A stretch of 64,000 bases of DNA from Gordionus sp. m RMFG-2023 (taxonomy: Eukaryota > Nematomorpha > Gordioida > Chordodea > Parachordodidae), in contig NC_088779.1 of NCBI RefSeq assembly GCF_954871325.1, positions 6,636,846 to 6,700,845 of the forward strand, in the 5' to 3' direction. The notes under the pieces are model-generated. The model had not been told where the DNA came from. It saw only the letters and a program-made list of their open reading frames with translations, and did no database searches. Both the position numbers and the translations under genes were made by a program. Below, one piece after another: positions 33,790 through 44,689 of this stretch (the first letter of the stretch is position 1; each line of letters begins with the position of its first letter).

Positions 33790-36189
33790 ATGGGAAAGAA
33801 ATACGGGCAATATACAGATCTAGATATGTGTAAGTTTACTTTAGTGATATTGATCATTTCCTTCGCGACATTTGCTATTAAAAAACTAGGGCGAAAAAAG
33901 AGGTTTTATCGGAAGATTAAAATAATGAGTAACCAGAATGACAAGATAGAAATAATTGAAAAAAAAAGTGAATGGATCAACACAGAATTAACGGGAATAA
34001 TGACTAAGTTACCCACAATAAAATGTTACTTGCATGGATATGCAGGAAAATTTAGTGGAGAAGAGAATTATTGCAGCCGCAAGTGCAGCCATGTACAAAA
34101 ACATTGTACCATGATTGATAAATACAATCGAGAAAAGGTTAGCAGGGCTGCAGCTATAATTAGGAAAACGGAGATTGGATTGAAACGGAATTTTAATATG
34201 GTGGAGAAAAGAGAAATTGACTTCCTACGTCGAAGGAGAGAGCATAGAGCAAGAAAATTACGGAAGAGGTGGTTAAAAAATCACTTTGAAAAATACCCTG
34301 GAGTGAATAGCGGTATAAGTAACTATAATGTTTACGTAAATGATACGAGAATAGGGTGCCAGAGTCCTGAAATAGTCCTCAGAGTGCAAGGGCGAGAACT
34401 ACGAATGTTGTTTGATACAGGAGCCATGATCACTTTAGTTAGCAAAGCAACGTGGATGAGGTTGTGGCCTAACATAAGGATTGTCAATATGGATGTTGAA
34501 GTTCGACAATTGGATAGAACAACGGTCCCAGTAAAAGGTAAACTGATAGTAAAGGTGCAGTGTGAAGAGGGTTACAAGATACTCGATTTGTGGGTAATAG
34601 AAATGGACACGCAAAGTATTTTAGGCTGGGATTGGATACGGTCACTTGGACCGGCCGCTCATTGGTGGCACCTATTCCCGGTTAAAGCTCGCAATAAATG
34701 GATCAATAATGCCCGGAATGAAGACAACAATAATTGTTGTAAGGGTCAGAAAGGAAATGCCATCCAAGGCAAGAGGTTTGTGGACTGGCAGGTGAGGCCG
34801 AGGTATAAAGTTCTTGATGAAGTTAAAAGGTTTGCGGGGCGGTCTGGCTGCTGGCCCAGGTATGAAGTTTCCGAGGAAGCTGAAAAGCTTACGGGCCAGC
34901 CTGAGTGGCCTAGACATAAAATCCCTGAGAAGGATAAAATGCTGGTGGGTCGACCTGAGTGGCCGAGGCATAGAGTCCCTGAAGAGGCTGAAAAGCTTGT
35001 GGGCCGGCCTGAGTGGCCGAGATACAAAGTCCCTGAGGAGGCTAAAAAGCTTGTGGGCAGGACTGTGTGGCCAAGATATAAAGTATTTGAAAAGGCGGAA
35101 AAGCTTGTGGGTCATGAGTGGCCTAGGCATAAAATACCTGAGAAAGAAAAAATGTTGGTTGGCCGGCCTCTTTGGCCCAGGTATAGAGTCACTGAGGAAG
35201 CTAAAAATCTTATGGGCCCGACGGTAGGTCCGGGGTATAAAGTTTCTGAGGTGGCTGAAAAGCGTCAGCCTGAGTGGTGGAAATATAAAGTCCCTGAGAA
35301 GGCTGAAAGGCTTGTTGGCCGGCCATGGCAGATATATAAAGTCCCTGAGGAGGCTGAAAGGCTTATGGGCCGGCCTGGATGGCTGAGGTACAAGGTCCCT
35401 GAGGAGGCTAAAATGCCTGTGGGCCGGCCTAGATGGCCTAGGTATAAAGTCCCTGAGGAGGCTGATAAGCTCGTGGGACGGACTGTGTGGCCGAGGCATA
35501 AAATCCCTGAGAAGGATAAATTGTTGGTGAGCCGGCCTGCGTACCCGAGGTATATAGTGGCTGAGGAGGCTGGAAAGTTTGTGAGCCGGCCTGGATGGCC
35601 GATGTATAAAGCCTCCGAGGAGGCTGAAAAGCTTGTTGGCCGGACTATGTGGCCGAGATATAAAGTCCCTGAGGAGGCTGAAAAGTTTGTGGGCCCGCCT
35701 AAATGGCCGAGGTCGAGGTTTAAACTATCTGAGAAGGATGAAAAGCTTGTGGGCTGGACTGCACCAGGGTATAAAGTTCCTGAGATAGCTGAAAAGCTTG
35801 TAGGTTGGCCTGAGAGATGGAAATACAAAATCCCTGAGAATGCTAAAAGGCCTGTTGGCCCGACTGTGTGTCCGAAATATAAAGTCCCTGAGGAAGCTGA
35901 AAAGTTTTTGGGCAGACCTACGTGGTCGAGGTCTGAGCTGGCTAAAAAGCTTGTGGACCTACCAGTGTGGCCCCCGTGGTATCAAGTCTCAGGGGATGGT
36001 AAAAAGTCTTTGGACTTGCCTGTGTGCCAGAGATATATTAATGGTGAAAAGCGCCAGGAAATTTTGGAGAGATTGCCAAGAAAAACGCCTATTTACCTAG
36101 ATCCAGGTATTGTCTCGATCACATTGGATCGAGTAAAGTGGGCATCTGGAAGGAATTTACGTGATACTAGGTTAAACGAGAGATATTGA
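33790..36189 (+). CDS. Element-encoded retropepsin with C-terminal 18-residue repeats, 799 aa
   Basis: One open frame of 799 codons. Order of parts: a hydrophobic, membrane-anchor-like segment near residues 12-28 (FTLVILIISFATFAI); a cysteine-containing basic region about 75-170; a retroviral-type aspartic protease at about 195-295, with LFDTGAMITLV at the catalytic site and SILGWDWIRSLG as the C-terminal hallmark; then about 22-24 repeats of the type WPRYKVPEEAEKLVGRP from about 335 to 770, followed by a short unique tail. Retropepsins act as dimers with one DTG each and process element polyproteins. No RT or integrase is fused. The frame's intactness contrasts with the decayed surroundings. 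It could be simple survival by chance, a recent recombination product, or a frame under selection. Confidence 0.7.
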   Translation: MGKKYGQYTDLDMCKFTLVILIISFATFAIKKLGRKKRFYRKIKIMSNQNDKIEIIEKKSEWINTELTGIMTKLPTIKCYLHGYAGKFSGEENYCSRKCSHVQKHCTMIDKYNREKVSRAAAIIRKTEIGLKRNFNMVEKREIDFLRRRREHRARKLRKRWLKNHFEKYPGVNSGISNYNVYVNDTRIGCQSPEIVLRVQGRELRMLFDTGAMITLVSKATWMRLWPNIRIVNMDVEVRQLDRTTVPVKGKLIVKVQCEEGYKILDLWVIEMDTQSILGWDWIRSLGPAAHWWHLFPVKARNKWINNARNEDNNNCCKGQKGNAIQGKRFVDWQVRPRYKVLDEVKRFAGRSGCWPRYEVSEEAEKLTGQPEWPRHKIPEKDKMLVGRPEWPRHRVPEEAEKLVGRPEWPRYKVPEEAKKLVGRTVWPRYKVFEKAEKLVGHEWPRHKIPEKEKMLVGRPLWPRYRVTEEAKNLMGPTVGPGYKVSEVAEKRQPEWWKYKVPEKAERLVGRPWQIYKVPEEAERLMGRPGWLRYKVPEEAKMPVGRPRWPRYKVPEEADKLVGRTVWPRHKIPEKDKLLVSRPAYPRYIVAEEAGKFVSRPGWPMYKASEEAEKLVGRTMWPRYKVPEEAEKFVGPPKWPRSRFKLSEKDEKLVGWTAPGYKVPEIAEKLVGWPERWKYKIPENAKRPVGPTVCPKYKVPEEAEKFLGRPTWSRSELAKKLVDLPVWPPWYQVSGDGKKSLDLPVCQRYINGEKRQEILERLPRKTPIYLDPGIVSITLDRVKWASGRNLRDTRLNERY
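34795..36070 (+). repeat. 54-bp tandem repeat encoding the 18-residue units
   Basis: About 22-24 degenerate units of roughly 54 bp, each with words such as GTCCCTGAGGAGGCTGAAAA and GGCCGGCCTG, many carrying near-copies of GGCCGGCC. Some units are shortened or interrupted. Because the period is a multiple of three, long open frames also appear on the other strand and in other phases; these are shadows. Confidence 0.85.
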
Positions 36190-37616
36190 GCCTCGGAGAA
36201 GGTACGGAGGAATATTGTTTAACTTATGGGCCCAAGTTACATTTAAGATGCGAGGTGTTGAGATATTGATGAAATATTCTTCGAAGTATTTACTGCCATA
36301 GAATGGTTATCTAACGGTACGTATATGTTAGGAAAAAGAGAGATATAGATAGGAATACACAAAGTGTTAAATACAATGGTGGATATCTAAATAATGGGCT
36401 CAAATTCTAAAAAATACATAAAACAGAAAGGCCTAGAAAGAAATGTAGATCCAGTATATTAGGAAACGACTTTTGAGGGTAAAGGTTAAAAAAACAATGA
36501 GAAAAATATGTAAAAGAGGAAATGGCCACTTAAGTAGGAGACTCAGGGAAAATATTGTTGTAGAAAAAGTCCGGATAGGTTATCCAGATTATAAAAATAT
36601 ATATGTTCTTATTATTCCAGTGTAGAACTAAAAAAATCGTCATCCAGAAGTTTTAAATGTTCATTGCGTGCTTTTCTAATAAATACGATGAAGTGAATAA
36701 ATAGTTTAATCGCTGGGTAAAACAAGGGTACGGGGGCAAATAAAAATAAATCAGTAGGCAAGTGTTTGCGTAGATTTGGGAGAAGATAGCTCATTGACAC
36801 TATGTGTCGATTTTAGAATCACCTTGGTTGGTAGAGATAAAGTATCGTCAACTACTAATTTCTGAAAACTTTTAGTATCTGAGAAACGTGAGGTTATTCT
36901 CGAAGATTCGGCCTCTCAAATGCATTTTTGCAGATTATTGTGAATAAAGCCCTTTTAAACGATTAGAATAATTTACTATTCGTATAAGTGAACGAATTTC
37001 CCATTCGTATTTGAATTATTATAACACATTTTTTAAGTTATTATACCGGGTGGCTAAATAAGGAGTGGCGTTTTAAAATCTTTAAAGGCATGACTTATTT
37101 TTTTTAAATGAAATTTAAAAATTTTGCTAAAGAATATACACATAATATACTTAAATTTTTTTTTAGAATTTGATTAAGTCGCCATCTTTAAAATTTAAAT
37201 GAACTGAAATTTAACAAAAAAATAACTCGACCATCAATTTTTTGTTTTTTCGAAATAGGGCAATTATGTTTGACTATAGCCGGATGCTCATTTTTTTTTT
37301 CAAAGTGATCTTATTTTCAGAATATGTTCCTCTTTCGATGTCACTTTAATATTCGTTTACGTAGGGAATTCAGGAATCAAATTTGATACATTTCAATTTA
37401 TCCCAACTTGATATAATTTTTGATAATATCTTGAATTTATAAAAAAAATTTGAATAATAAAATTATAATCCATCAAATAAACATAAAATTTAATACTAGG
37501 CATTAATTGTATCAATATTTGAATAATTTGAAACTACAACAGTCTTTTAAAAAAAAATATATAAATATACTAAACAAGCTATTTAGATTTTCTGGCACAT
37601 TGAACATATTGACTTC

Positions 37617-39542
37617 AGGGCCATTCCACGTCAAATCGATCACGATTCGGTCTACCCCTTATAAATTAATTAAAAATTTATGGAATTATTTAAACAGCTA
37701 AGAAAATGAGAAAGCCGTTTATTTTAGGTCGCAGCCCACCTGGTTCTTGAGATATAGGGACTCAAAGGTGTAAAAAAGAGCCACTTTGGAATCTGTAAAA
37801 TTTTTAAAATGCTTATATCTCAAAAACTATTTATAGTAAAATAATATATAATATATCAAATTGTAGGTAAAAAAATCTCTAAAAAGCTATCAAAAAACTA
37901 TAAAAATTGACGCCATTTTGAGCCGTTAACTTCCGGTTTACCTATTTTGCTTTACCTGTGTTTTTAAGCAAAAAAGGGAGTTTGTTTTTGATATTTTTTT
38001 ATTGCTTTTTATTTAGACACCTTTATTAAATATATATACGATATCAAAACCTTGGCGAAGCTATCGACTCCAAAAATTGATGAAAAAATAGAGGGCGCTT
38101 TATGAAATTACGGATTATGGTTAAAATTTTGCTGCTAACTTTTCAATAACCGGATATTTTCACTTTTAAAAAAATTTCGAATTTCTATTATATATATTAA
38201 TTAAACTGAGGAGCAGAGTGGGCATATGCTCATTAGACACTTAATAATGTACAATAATAAATATCTTTCATATAATTTTTAAGGTATCTTGAATTTCATC
38301 GAATTTTTCATATTTTGTTGAAGATAATGGTATAATTTTAGTCGTTATAACTTTTTTTATTCCAGATATTTTTTTCTTCAAATATTTCTTTGATTGTAGG
38401 GATAGGGATATATTAATGTTATCAATAGCCTCTTGATTAATTATATAAGGGAGAGAATCAATATCTGTATTGTCATTTGAAGTAATAGGAATGTTTGCTA
38501 ATTTTTGGGCATGAAGAGCATATTAACATATTTAAATTGAATGGTAAATTTTTTTTGAGTCATCATTCTCGCTATAATAAGTATGTCTCTGTAGATTAAA
38601 TGGGTTGCAACATTTTAATATTTGGTACGTCCATCTGTGATATAGAATAAAATTTTAATTGATATGCACCTAGAATATCCCGAATGTTATTGGTAGACAC
38701 GATAAAATAATAAGCTACAGGACAGGTTGAATTATTAAATTAATCTGAACGGACAAATTATATTACGCAGAAAGAGAGATCGTTTTAAACAGTTTATTTT
38801 ATAAAATATAATCGATAATATGTCTAATAAAATATTCATTTTTACTGCAGCTGTTATACATTATCGAGCTAATATGTCATTCTATAGTAGCAAAGTAGAG
38901 ATCTAAAAAATGTAAAACATTTTAAGGATGGTGGGGGGGGGGGGCGCAGAACTGAAAATTTTTATCACATATCTTATAAACGTATCAATATTTTCATTTT
39001 CCTTAAGAATAATATTTTTCAATCATTAGCGCCATCTACATTTTTCTTCAATTTTTGGTAAAAATGTTTATTTCGGAAAAGTCGATAGCGTCGCCAAGGT
39101 TTTGACATCGTATATATATTTATAAAAGGTCTAAATAAAAAGCAAAAAAAAATTTTCGAAAACAAACTCCCTTTTTTTGCTTAAAAATACAGGTGAAGTA
39201 AGAAAGGTAAACCGGAAGTTAAAGACTCAAATTGTCGCCAATTTATTATATTTTTGATAGCCCTTTAGATATTTATTTTATCTACAATATGATATATTAT
39301 ACATTTTTTTACTATAAATAGTTTTTGAGATATAAGCATTTTAAATATTTTACAGATTCCAAAGTGGCTCTTTTTTGCATTTTTGAAACCCTATATCTCG
39401 GAAACCAGGTGTGCTAGCGAGCTAAAATAAACAGCTTTCTCATTTATATACCTATCTAAACAATTCCAGAAATTTTTAACAATTTTAAAAGGGGTCGGCC
39501 GAAAATGTGCTTTTTTTGATCGATTTGACATGGAATGGCCCT
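37617..39542. mobile_element. Foldback / long-inverted-repeat DNA element, 1.93 kb
   Basis: Starts AGGGCCATTCCACGTCAAAT and ends as its reverse complement, ATTTGACATGGAATGGCCCT in the form TCGATTTGACATGGAATGGC. The arms are about 500 bp each (37617-about 38115 and about 39035-39542). Paired words include AAAACTATTTATAGTAAAA with TTTACTATAAATAGTTTT, and ACGATATCAAAACCTTGGCG with GCCAAGGTTTTGACATCGTA. The loop of about 0.9 kb has no recognisable transposase. No convincing target duplication was found. It is younger than the LTR element in which it sits. Confidence 0.85.
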
Positions 39543-40602
39543 TATTTTAAAGGAGCTGACCGCATCCGATATTTCAAAATTCAGATTGGATTTTAACGAA
39601 AAATGAGCACGTGACAAGTATATCTGAGATAGAGTAAAACTTACGACTGTAAGAGATTGTAAGGTTGCTAAAAATAGTCCCCAAAAAATCTACTTGAAAT
39701 TAAAATAATTCATGAATTGAAGAAGCATAGTTTAGCATGAAGTAGGAGGTTGCTGAAAAAAAACCAAGTTAAATATTGACAGGTGTATTTTTGGAAAATT
39801 TAAAAATTTTGGGGTATTAACAGGTTCTACATCCATTAGTCCAATAATGTAATTACGATCTATCCCTACTTCCATATTTACATTCCTACCCTATAATCCT
39901 AGGGTTATAATAATTTAGATTTGGTTTTCTTTTACATTTATTTACCCACCCTCATTTTTACAATTGGTTTAATGACGACTCCCTGCCCCTTTCTATTTCA
40001 ACGAAGATCTTCTGTCATGCTTTTATATAGGTAAATAAAACAATCGTAAAAAGGAACATATTTTTTCTAATGGATATAGATTTTTTGAGAAAGGCAAAGT
40101 GGATCCTCTAAAAGATAATAATAAAAGCATAATTGAAGTTTTTCATAGTAATATTAAATTTGTAACATCTCGTGAAAGAATTAGCAAAAATTGCAATCTC
40201 ACTATTTAAGTTAACGAATGATAAAGTAGAATTTAATTGGGAGAGTAAACAGGAAAAGTTTTTGAAAGTCCGAGGCTAACTTTTTTTAGTAGCAAATATG
40301 AAATGTTGTTGCATTTAAATGTTTTTATGAAGGTTCTGGGTGCGAAACTCTTGCTAATAAGAGAAGGAATTTAGTGGAAAGTGTTTTTTTCTATCAGTAA
40401 TTTTTCGAGCAGAGGAAAAGTATTTGGAAATTGAAAAGATGCTGTCATATTGACATGCGGATATGGGAGTGATGAGGGTTTATACGGAACAAAAATCTAT
40501 TCTATGCGATGGATGTTATATAAAGTTTTAATTTGTAAATAAAGTTTAAACAGGATGCAGAAACAACTTGCCCGATGTGTTATTCCGATATGCTTGGTAG
40601 TA

Positions 40603-40782
40603 ATGTTGTTAAAAGGCCTTGGGTCTATTTTTAATAGCTGCCCAAAATAATTTAATGTAAGCCTGGAAATTTTACTCATGGATTGAGAAAGGTTCGGACT
40701 TCTATTTACCAAATGTCGGGGCCTACATAATATTATTTTGGATTGACCGCTTTTAAAAATCGACCCAAATGTTTAACAACAC
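40603..40782. repeat. Tc1/mariner-type MITE (AGTGTTGTTAAAC family), 180 bp
   Basis: Starts ATGTTGTTAAAAGGCCTTGG and ends ATGTTTAACAACAC, with TA at 40601-40602 and 40783-40784. Nested in the LTR fossil. Confidence 0.75.
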
Positions 40783-42631
40783 TACTTGGTAGTAAAGGAT
40801 GAAGAGGCGCCGATTAGAAATTTTTCGGAACAAACAAAAACAAAAGGTTCCATTCACTTCTAGTGCAAAATAGGAAACTAAGGAGGGCCTGTGCCAAGAT
40901 ACCTGAATAAAATATGGATTGGATAGAGGAAGAAATATAGAAATGTGTCAGATCCTGGGTTTTAGCGTATAGCTTATGACGAGGGCTATGTACAAAACTA
41001 AAAATCAGGGATTCACTCTTCCTTGCTTATACACAGTAAAAGATCTCATGGACCTAGCGCTTATGCAGTTAAAGATAGAGATTGGGTTGGTAAAAGAGCT
41101 ATTTTATGATAAATAACCATTAAAAATTTAGCTCGATATAGTGATCGAATTCATCGAGGAAAATAATATTACACCCCGTCCATCTGAAGTTAGAAATATA
41201 TAATTAGCTTAATAATGTGTGTGGTAGCTTTTGAAGAGTAATGAAAGTCCTAGAATGTCTGAGTTGAACTTTTATCTCTAAGTCGGGCCTAAAAATGTTT
41301 TGAAGCGTTCTGGTCTTTAGAAGGTTTATAATTTATTCTACAATGGTAGGAATTACATGTAGGATATGATTACTCATAGCGAACGCCTTCAATGTTGCTG
41401 TAACTCTTTTATACCTATGGTCCAATGAATTTATTAAAAGTTAAAGTACAGCCTAATTTGGACTGTCATAAATGATAGCATCCATAATGGGCTGGGACTT
41501 ACTGGAATGGTGTTAATAAAGAGTTGGAAGACTCCTTACTTAAGTTAATGGCCATGCTGAAAGGATCGAATTGGTAAAAAGTTAATTGATGAAAGAAGAG
41601 GAAGACATAGATATTGGAATTTTATTATACAACAGCCAGAGGTAAATTTTATGGAGTCAATAAAGAATTGGCTAGATATTCTAACAAGATCTAAGTAGAG
41701 AAAATATTGTGGCTAAAAAATCTTGGTAGAGTGGAAATATAGGAAACTTAGGGTGAACTAGCAGAGGAATTGAAAAAGAGAATGGAATAAAATGGAAAAA
41801 AAAGATAGATATGAACAAAAAAAAACGAAAAAATAGAATAAGAAAAGAAAGAGCATTCACATTGCATGATTCTAAACATAAATAGGGATTGCGATTTTGA
41901 GAAGATTGGACGCGGATTATTTTATAAAATGGTAAAATGATGAAAATGAGTAAAATCAATTGTTGTCAATATATTAATTACCATGCAGTAATTGATTAGA
42001 TCAATTTTATGACTTGAATGAACTTTAACGGAGGATATCTGATAATTAATTTAGAGAAGGATGATTAATGTGGAAGAAGAATAAATGGGATATGTAGGAG
42101 AATGAGATGAATGTGGCTATAGGTGAAAGGAAAAATGGGAAACCAGGGCTGGGATTTTGATAAAATGATAAATAATGAGGAATAGGTAAAAAAATAAAGA
42201 AATTATCGACATGATTAAGATCGACGAATATAATTGATTTTTGATGTTTAATATTTCAGATAAGAGGATGAAAAAAAGGTCTAGACGCATCAGACAGTAG
42301 TGGATAATGAGAAATGATCTAAGAGGGAAAGTATAAATGTGGCCTCATTTTAATTAAATAAGATATAGAGAGAAAAATATTTATCAATTTATGCCTTATC
42401 TAGGGAGTTGATAAGGCCAAATTAGACATCTATTCAAATTTTTTTAAATTGACTATAAAAAGGAGAAAATAAATATTTCTTGGCAGAGAAGAGGGAGGGA
42501 AATGTAAAAAATAGATTATGAGTTGAAAAAGGGTGAACAAATGCTTTTGATGGGAATTGACTACATAAAATAATTCGAGTTAAGAGGTTGGCAAAGCGAT
42601 TTTTGTGGTGAAAAAAAAGAGGCATATATAT

Positions 42632-42861
42632 CAGAGACCTACAGAGATACCATTTGCACGGCCCTGCCCGGGCTTTATATTTTCAGGCCCGGCCCGGATT
42701 TTTGAAAAATATATTGTAGTTATTTTTAATTTTTTTAGATAATAATGGCGATTTGAAATATTTGATTTTAAAATATACGACCCGGGTATTTTTAAAGATA
42801 ACAAAATTCGCCTTGGACCGTGTACCCGGGCCGAGTTTGAGGCAGGGTCTGTTGGTCTCTG
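42632..42861. repeat. hAT-type MITE (GGCCCGG family), 230 bp
   Basis: Ends CAGAGACCTACAGAG and TGTTGGTCTCTG, with 8-bp ATATATAT on both sides (42624-42631, 42862-42869; weak evidence because it is simple sequence). The interior carries TTTGCACGGCCCTGCCCGGG and CAGGCCCGGCCCGGA. Nested in the LTR fossil. Confidence 0.75.
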
Positions 42862-43856
42862 ATATATATAAGGCTCGGTATTTTAAAAATGGAAACATAC
42901 TCTAGATTTTCGATATATCTCTATTTGGACCGAAGGTAAAAATGATAAATTTAAAAAAATATATTCATTACGATTCGTAGTTATAGAAGAGGCGCAGGTA
43001 GAATAAAATTGTATAACTAAGAAATATGATGATAATAATAATATAAAAGGGTATAATATAAATGAGATGGGAGGCTAAAAAAATTAATTATGTGAGATTT
43101 TACTGATATTCGAGTTATTAAAATTATGGCAAAAAAGTCAGAAGATAAATTGATCTTGTGGGTTTTGATTTAAAAATTTTTTTTAAAAGAAGATAATGAA
43201 ATTATTAAAAAAATTATTTGATGGTTTTTGATTTCTTTAATAAAGAAATAATTTTTGAAGAGAAAAAAAAAATCACAATTAATTTTGATTTATTGATTTT
43301 GTTAAAAAAAACTAAATTGTGGTTTAAAATGATAAATAAAACTAAGATTTTGGTGCTTGCAATGCTTTGGAAAAAGTTTGGGAGGTGAGAATGCTTACAA
43401 ACAAAGAGCTAAAAGAAAATCAGATTCTTATTGTGTTTTGATAGGTTTAAAAAAATAAATGGTGGCAGGAATATTTAAAAAAAAGGCATATTTGCTAGTT
43501 GAAATAAAAGGACATTTGATTGATTCAGATTATTCAGTTTCTCAATAAAAAATGAAAAAAATTAAATATAAATTTTATTGTTTTGAGTTGAGTTGATTTT
43601 ATGAAGAGGAAAAGATTGAAAAACGGAATGTAATATTTCTTAACGGGCTTACAAAATTGTAAGGGAGTTAGGGCATGGTTTACGGTAGAGATATAAAGGA
43701 TAGATTAATAAAAGGGGTTAAAACCGGAATTAATAAATAGTCTGCCACTGAAATTCTTGGCTGTATATTATTTTATTTTTATCTTTTAGTTAATAGATCA
43801 TTTAAGGGTCTGAAATTTTCGTAAGATTCAAATTTCAGTTTGTGGAATAGAGACAG

Positions 43857-44375
43857 ATGCCGAGGCAACCGTTCAACCGGGGGAGTGGGAGTAACCATGA
43901 GAGACGGGAAGAAAGAGCTTTTAAGAATCGCCGAAGACACCGTGGCAAGATTGTAAGCTGTTACAATTGTGGAGGTCCCCATGTGGTCAGGAACTGTGGT
44001 CATGTTCTGCACCAGAGGTATGAGAATATAGGAAGCCGGATTTCAAGGCCCTGGGAAGAACAAAATGAAGTGAGAAGGGGAGCCGATTGGCGGACAATGC
44101 TGGGCCCGATAATAGATACCTCACCAACAGGCAAGAGCGAAGACAGGCTGCCTATTATGAGGTCAATCATGGAAACTACAACGGTAGGAGAGAGGGAACT
44201 ACGAAGGATTGAGGCTAAATACACTATGCCAGTGGCGGCGGTACCTCCTATAGTGCCCCCAACTGTATGTAATCAAATTCAAAATGGAAACTTCCCCATA
44301 GATGATATCTTCAATCTATCCCTGCGTCCCGGATTAAACGAGATTTGGGATTTATTGGGGTTTCTGGACCAGTAG
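43857..44375 (+). CDS. Zinc-knuckle frame of the LTR fossil (gag-type)
   Basis: A 172-codon frame with a basic N-terminus rich in R and a CCHC-type zinc knuckle (CYNCGGPHVVRNC, residues 35-47), as in retroelement nucleocapsids. It is followed by a proline/isoleucine-rich tail. It lies directly before the right LTR-like end, which is not where gag sits in a canonical gypsy element, so the element is rearranged or of an unusual order. Treated as part of the fossil. Confidence 0.6.
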   Translation: MPRQPFNRGSGSNHERREERAFKNRRRHRGKIVSCYNCGGPHVVRNCGHVLHQRYENIGSRISRPWEEQNEVRRGADWRTMLGPIIDTSPTGKSEDRLPIMRSIMETTTVGERELRRIEAKYTMPVAAVPPIVPPTVCNQIQNGNFPIDDIFNLSLRPGLNEIWDLLGFLDQ

Positions 44376-44390
44376 AGGGTGAAGACGTCA

Positions 44391-44680
44391 CGTCAGTTGT
44401 TGACTGACGGAATATTATAAAGAAGAATCAAAATGCCTGACGTTTTGAGAGATATAAAAAGATGTCAAAGTTTTGTTTTTTTGGACATCTTTTTTTTTAT
44501 TCTTAAAATTAATTAACTCAATTCTTTGTAACATTTTTTTTGTAAAATTAACTAACTTGATTTCCCATAAAAGTACATTGATAATAAATATTGTTATACA
44601 TTATTAACTGTTAAATAAATAATCTATTGTTACATGTCGTACTTATGAGAACAAAAAAATATATGTTTATCATCGGTCTC
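44391..44680 (+). repeat. 3' LTR-like end
   Basis: Begins near GTCAGTTGTTGACTGACGG and carries GATATAAAAAGATG, TTCTTAAAATTAATTAAC and ATTGATAATAAATATT in the same order as the left end. A purine-rich AGAGGGTGAAGA precedes it, a plausible polypurine tract. The right boundary is uncertain by tens of bases. Confidence 0.55.
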
Positions 44681-44689
44681 ACTGCTAAA

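Larger units (their letters stand above)
36190..43856 (+). other. Degraded interior of the LTR fossil
   Basis: No open frame of note on the + strand. Purine-rich in long stretches, as expected of retroelement coding strands, and heavily decayed. Holds the foldback element at 37617-39542 and MITEs at 40603-40782 and 42632-42861. A run of 12 G is at about 38933. Confidence 0.55.
33276..44680 (+). mobile_element. Fossil LTR retroelement, probably Ty3/Gypsy-like
   Basis: Two diverged LTR-like ends, a tRNA-Leu-type primer site just inside the left one, a retropepsin domain and a zinc-knuckle frame define an LTR retroelement of about 11.4 kb. That length includes nested insertions: a 1.93-kb foldback element and two MITEs. 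Reverse transcriptase and integrase are not recognisable in the degraded interior (36190-43850), which stays purine-rich on the + strand as such elements usually are. The element as a whole is broken in many places, and the low similarity of the two ends by eye implies an old insertion. One internal frame (33790-36189) nevertheless looks whole. Family assignment rests on protease and primer-site type, so it is moderate. Confidence 0.65.

Noticed and set aside
34672-35828. Reverse-strand ORFs of 275 and 187 codons and + strand ORF of 137 codons
   Set aside because: Shadows of the 54-bp repeat array. The protease-fused frame has the domain evidence.
44000-44224. 74-codon reverse ORF
   Set aside because: Shadow of the zinc-knuckle frame on the other strand.
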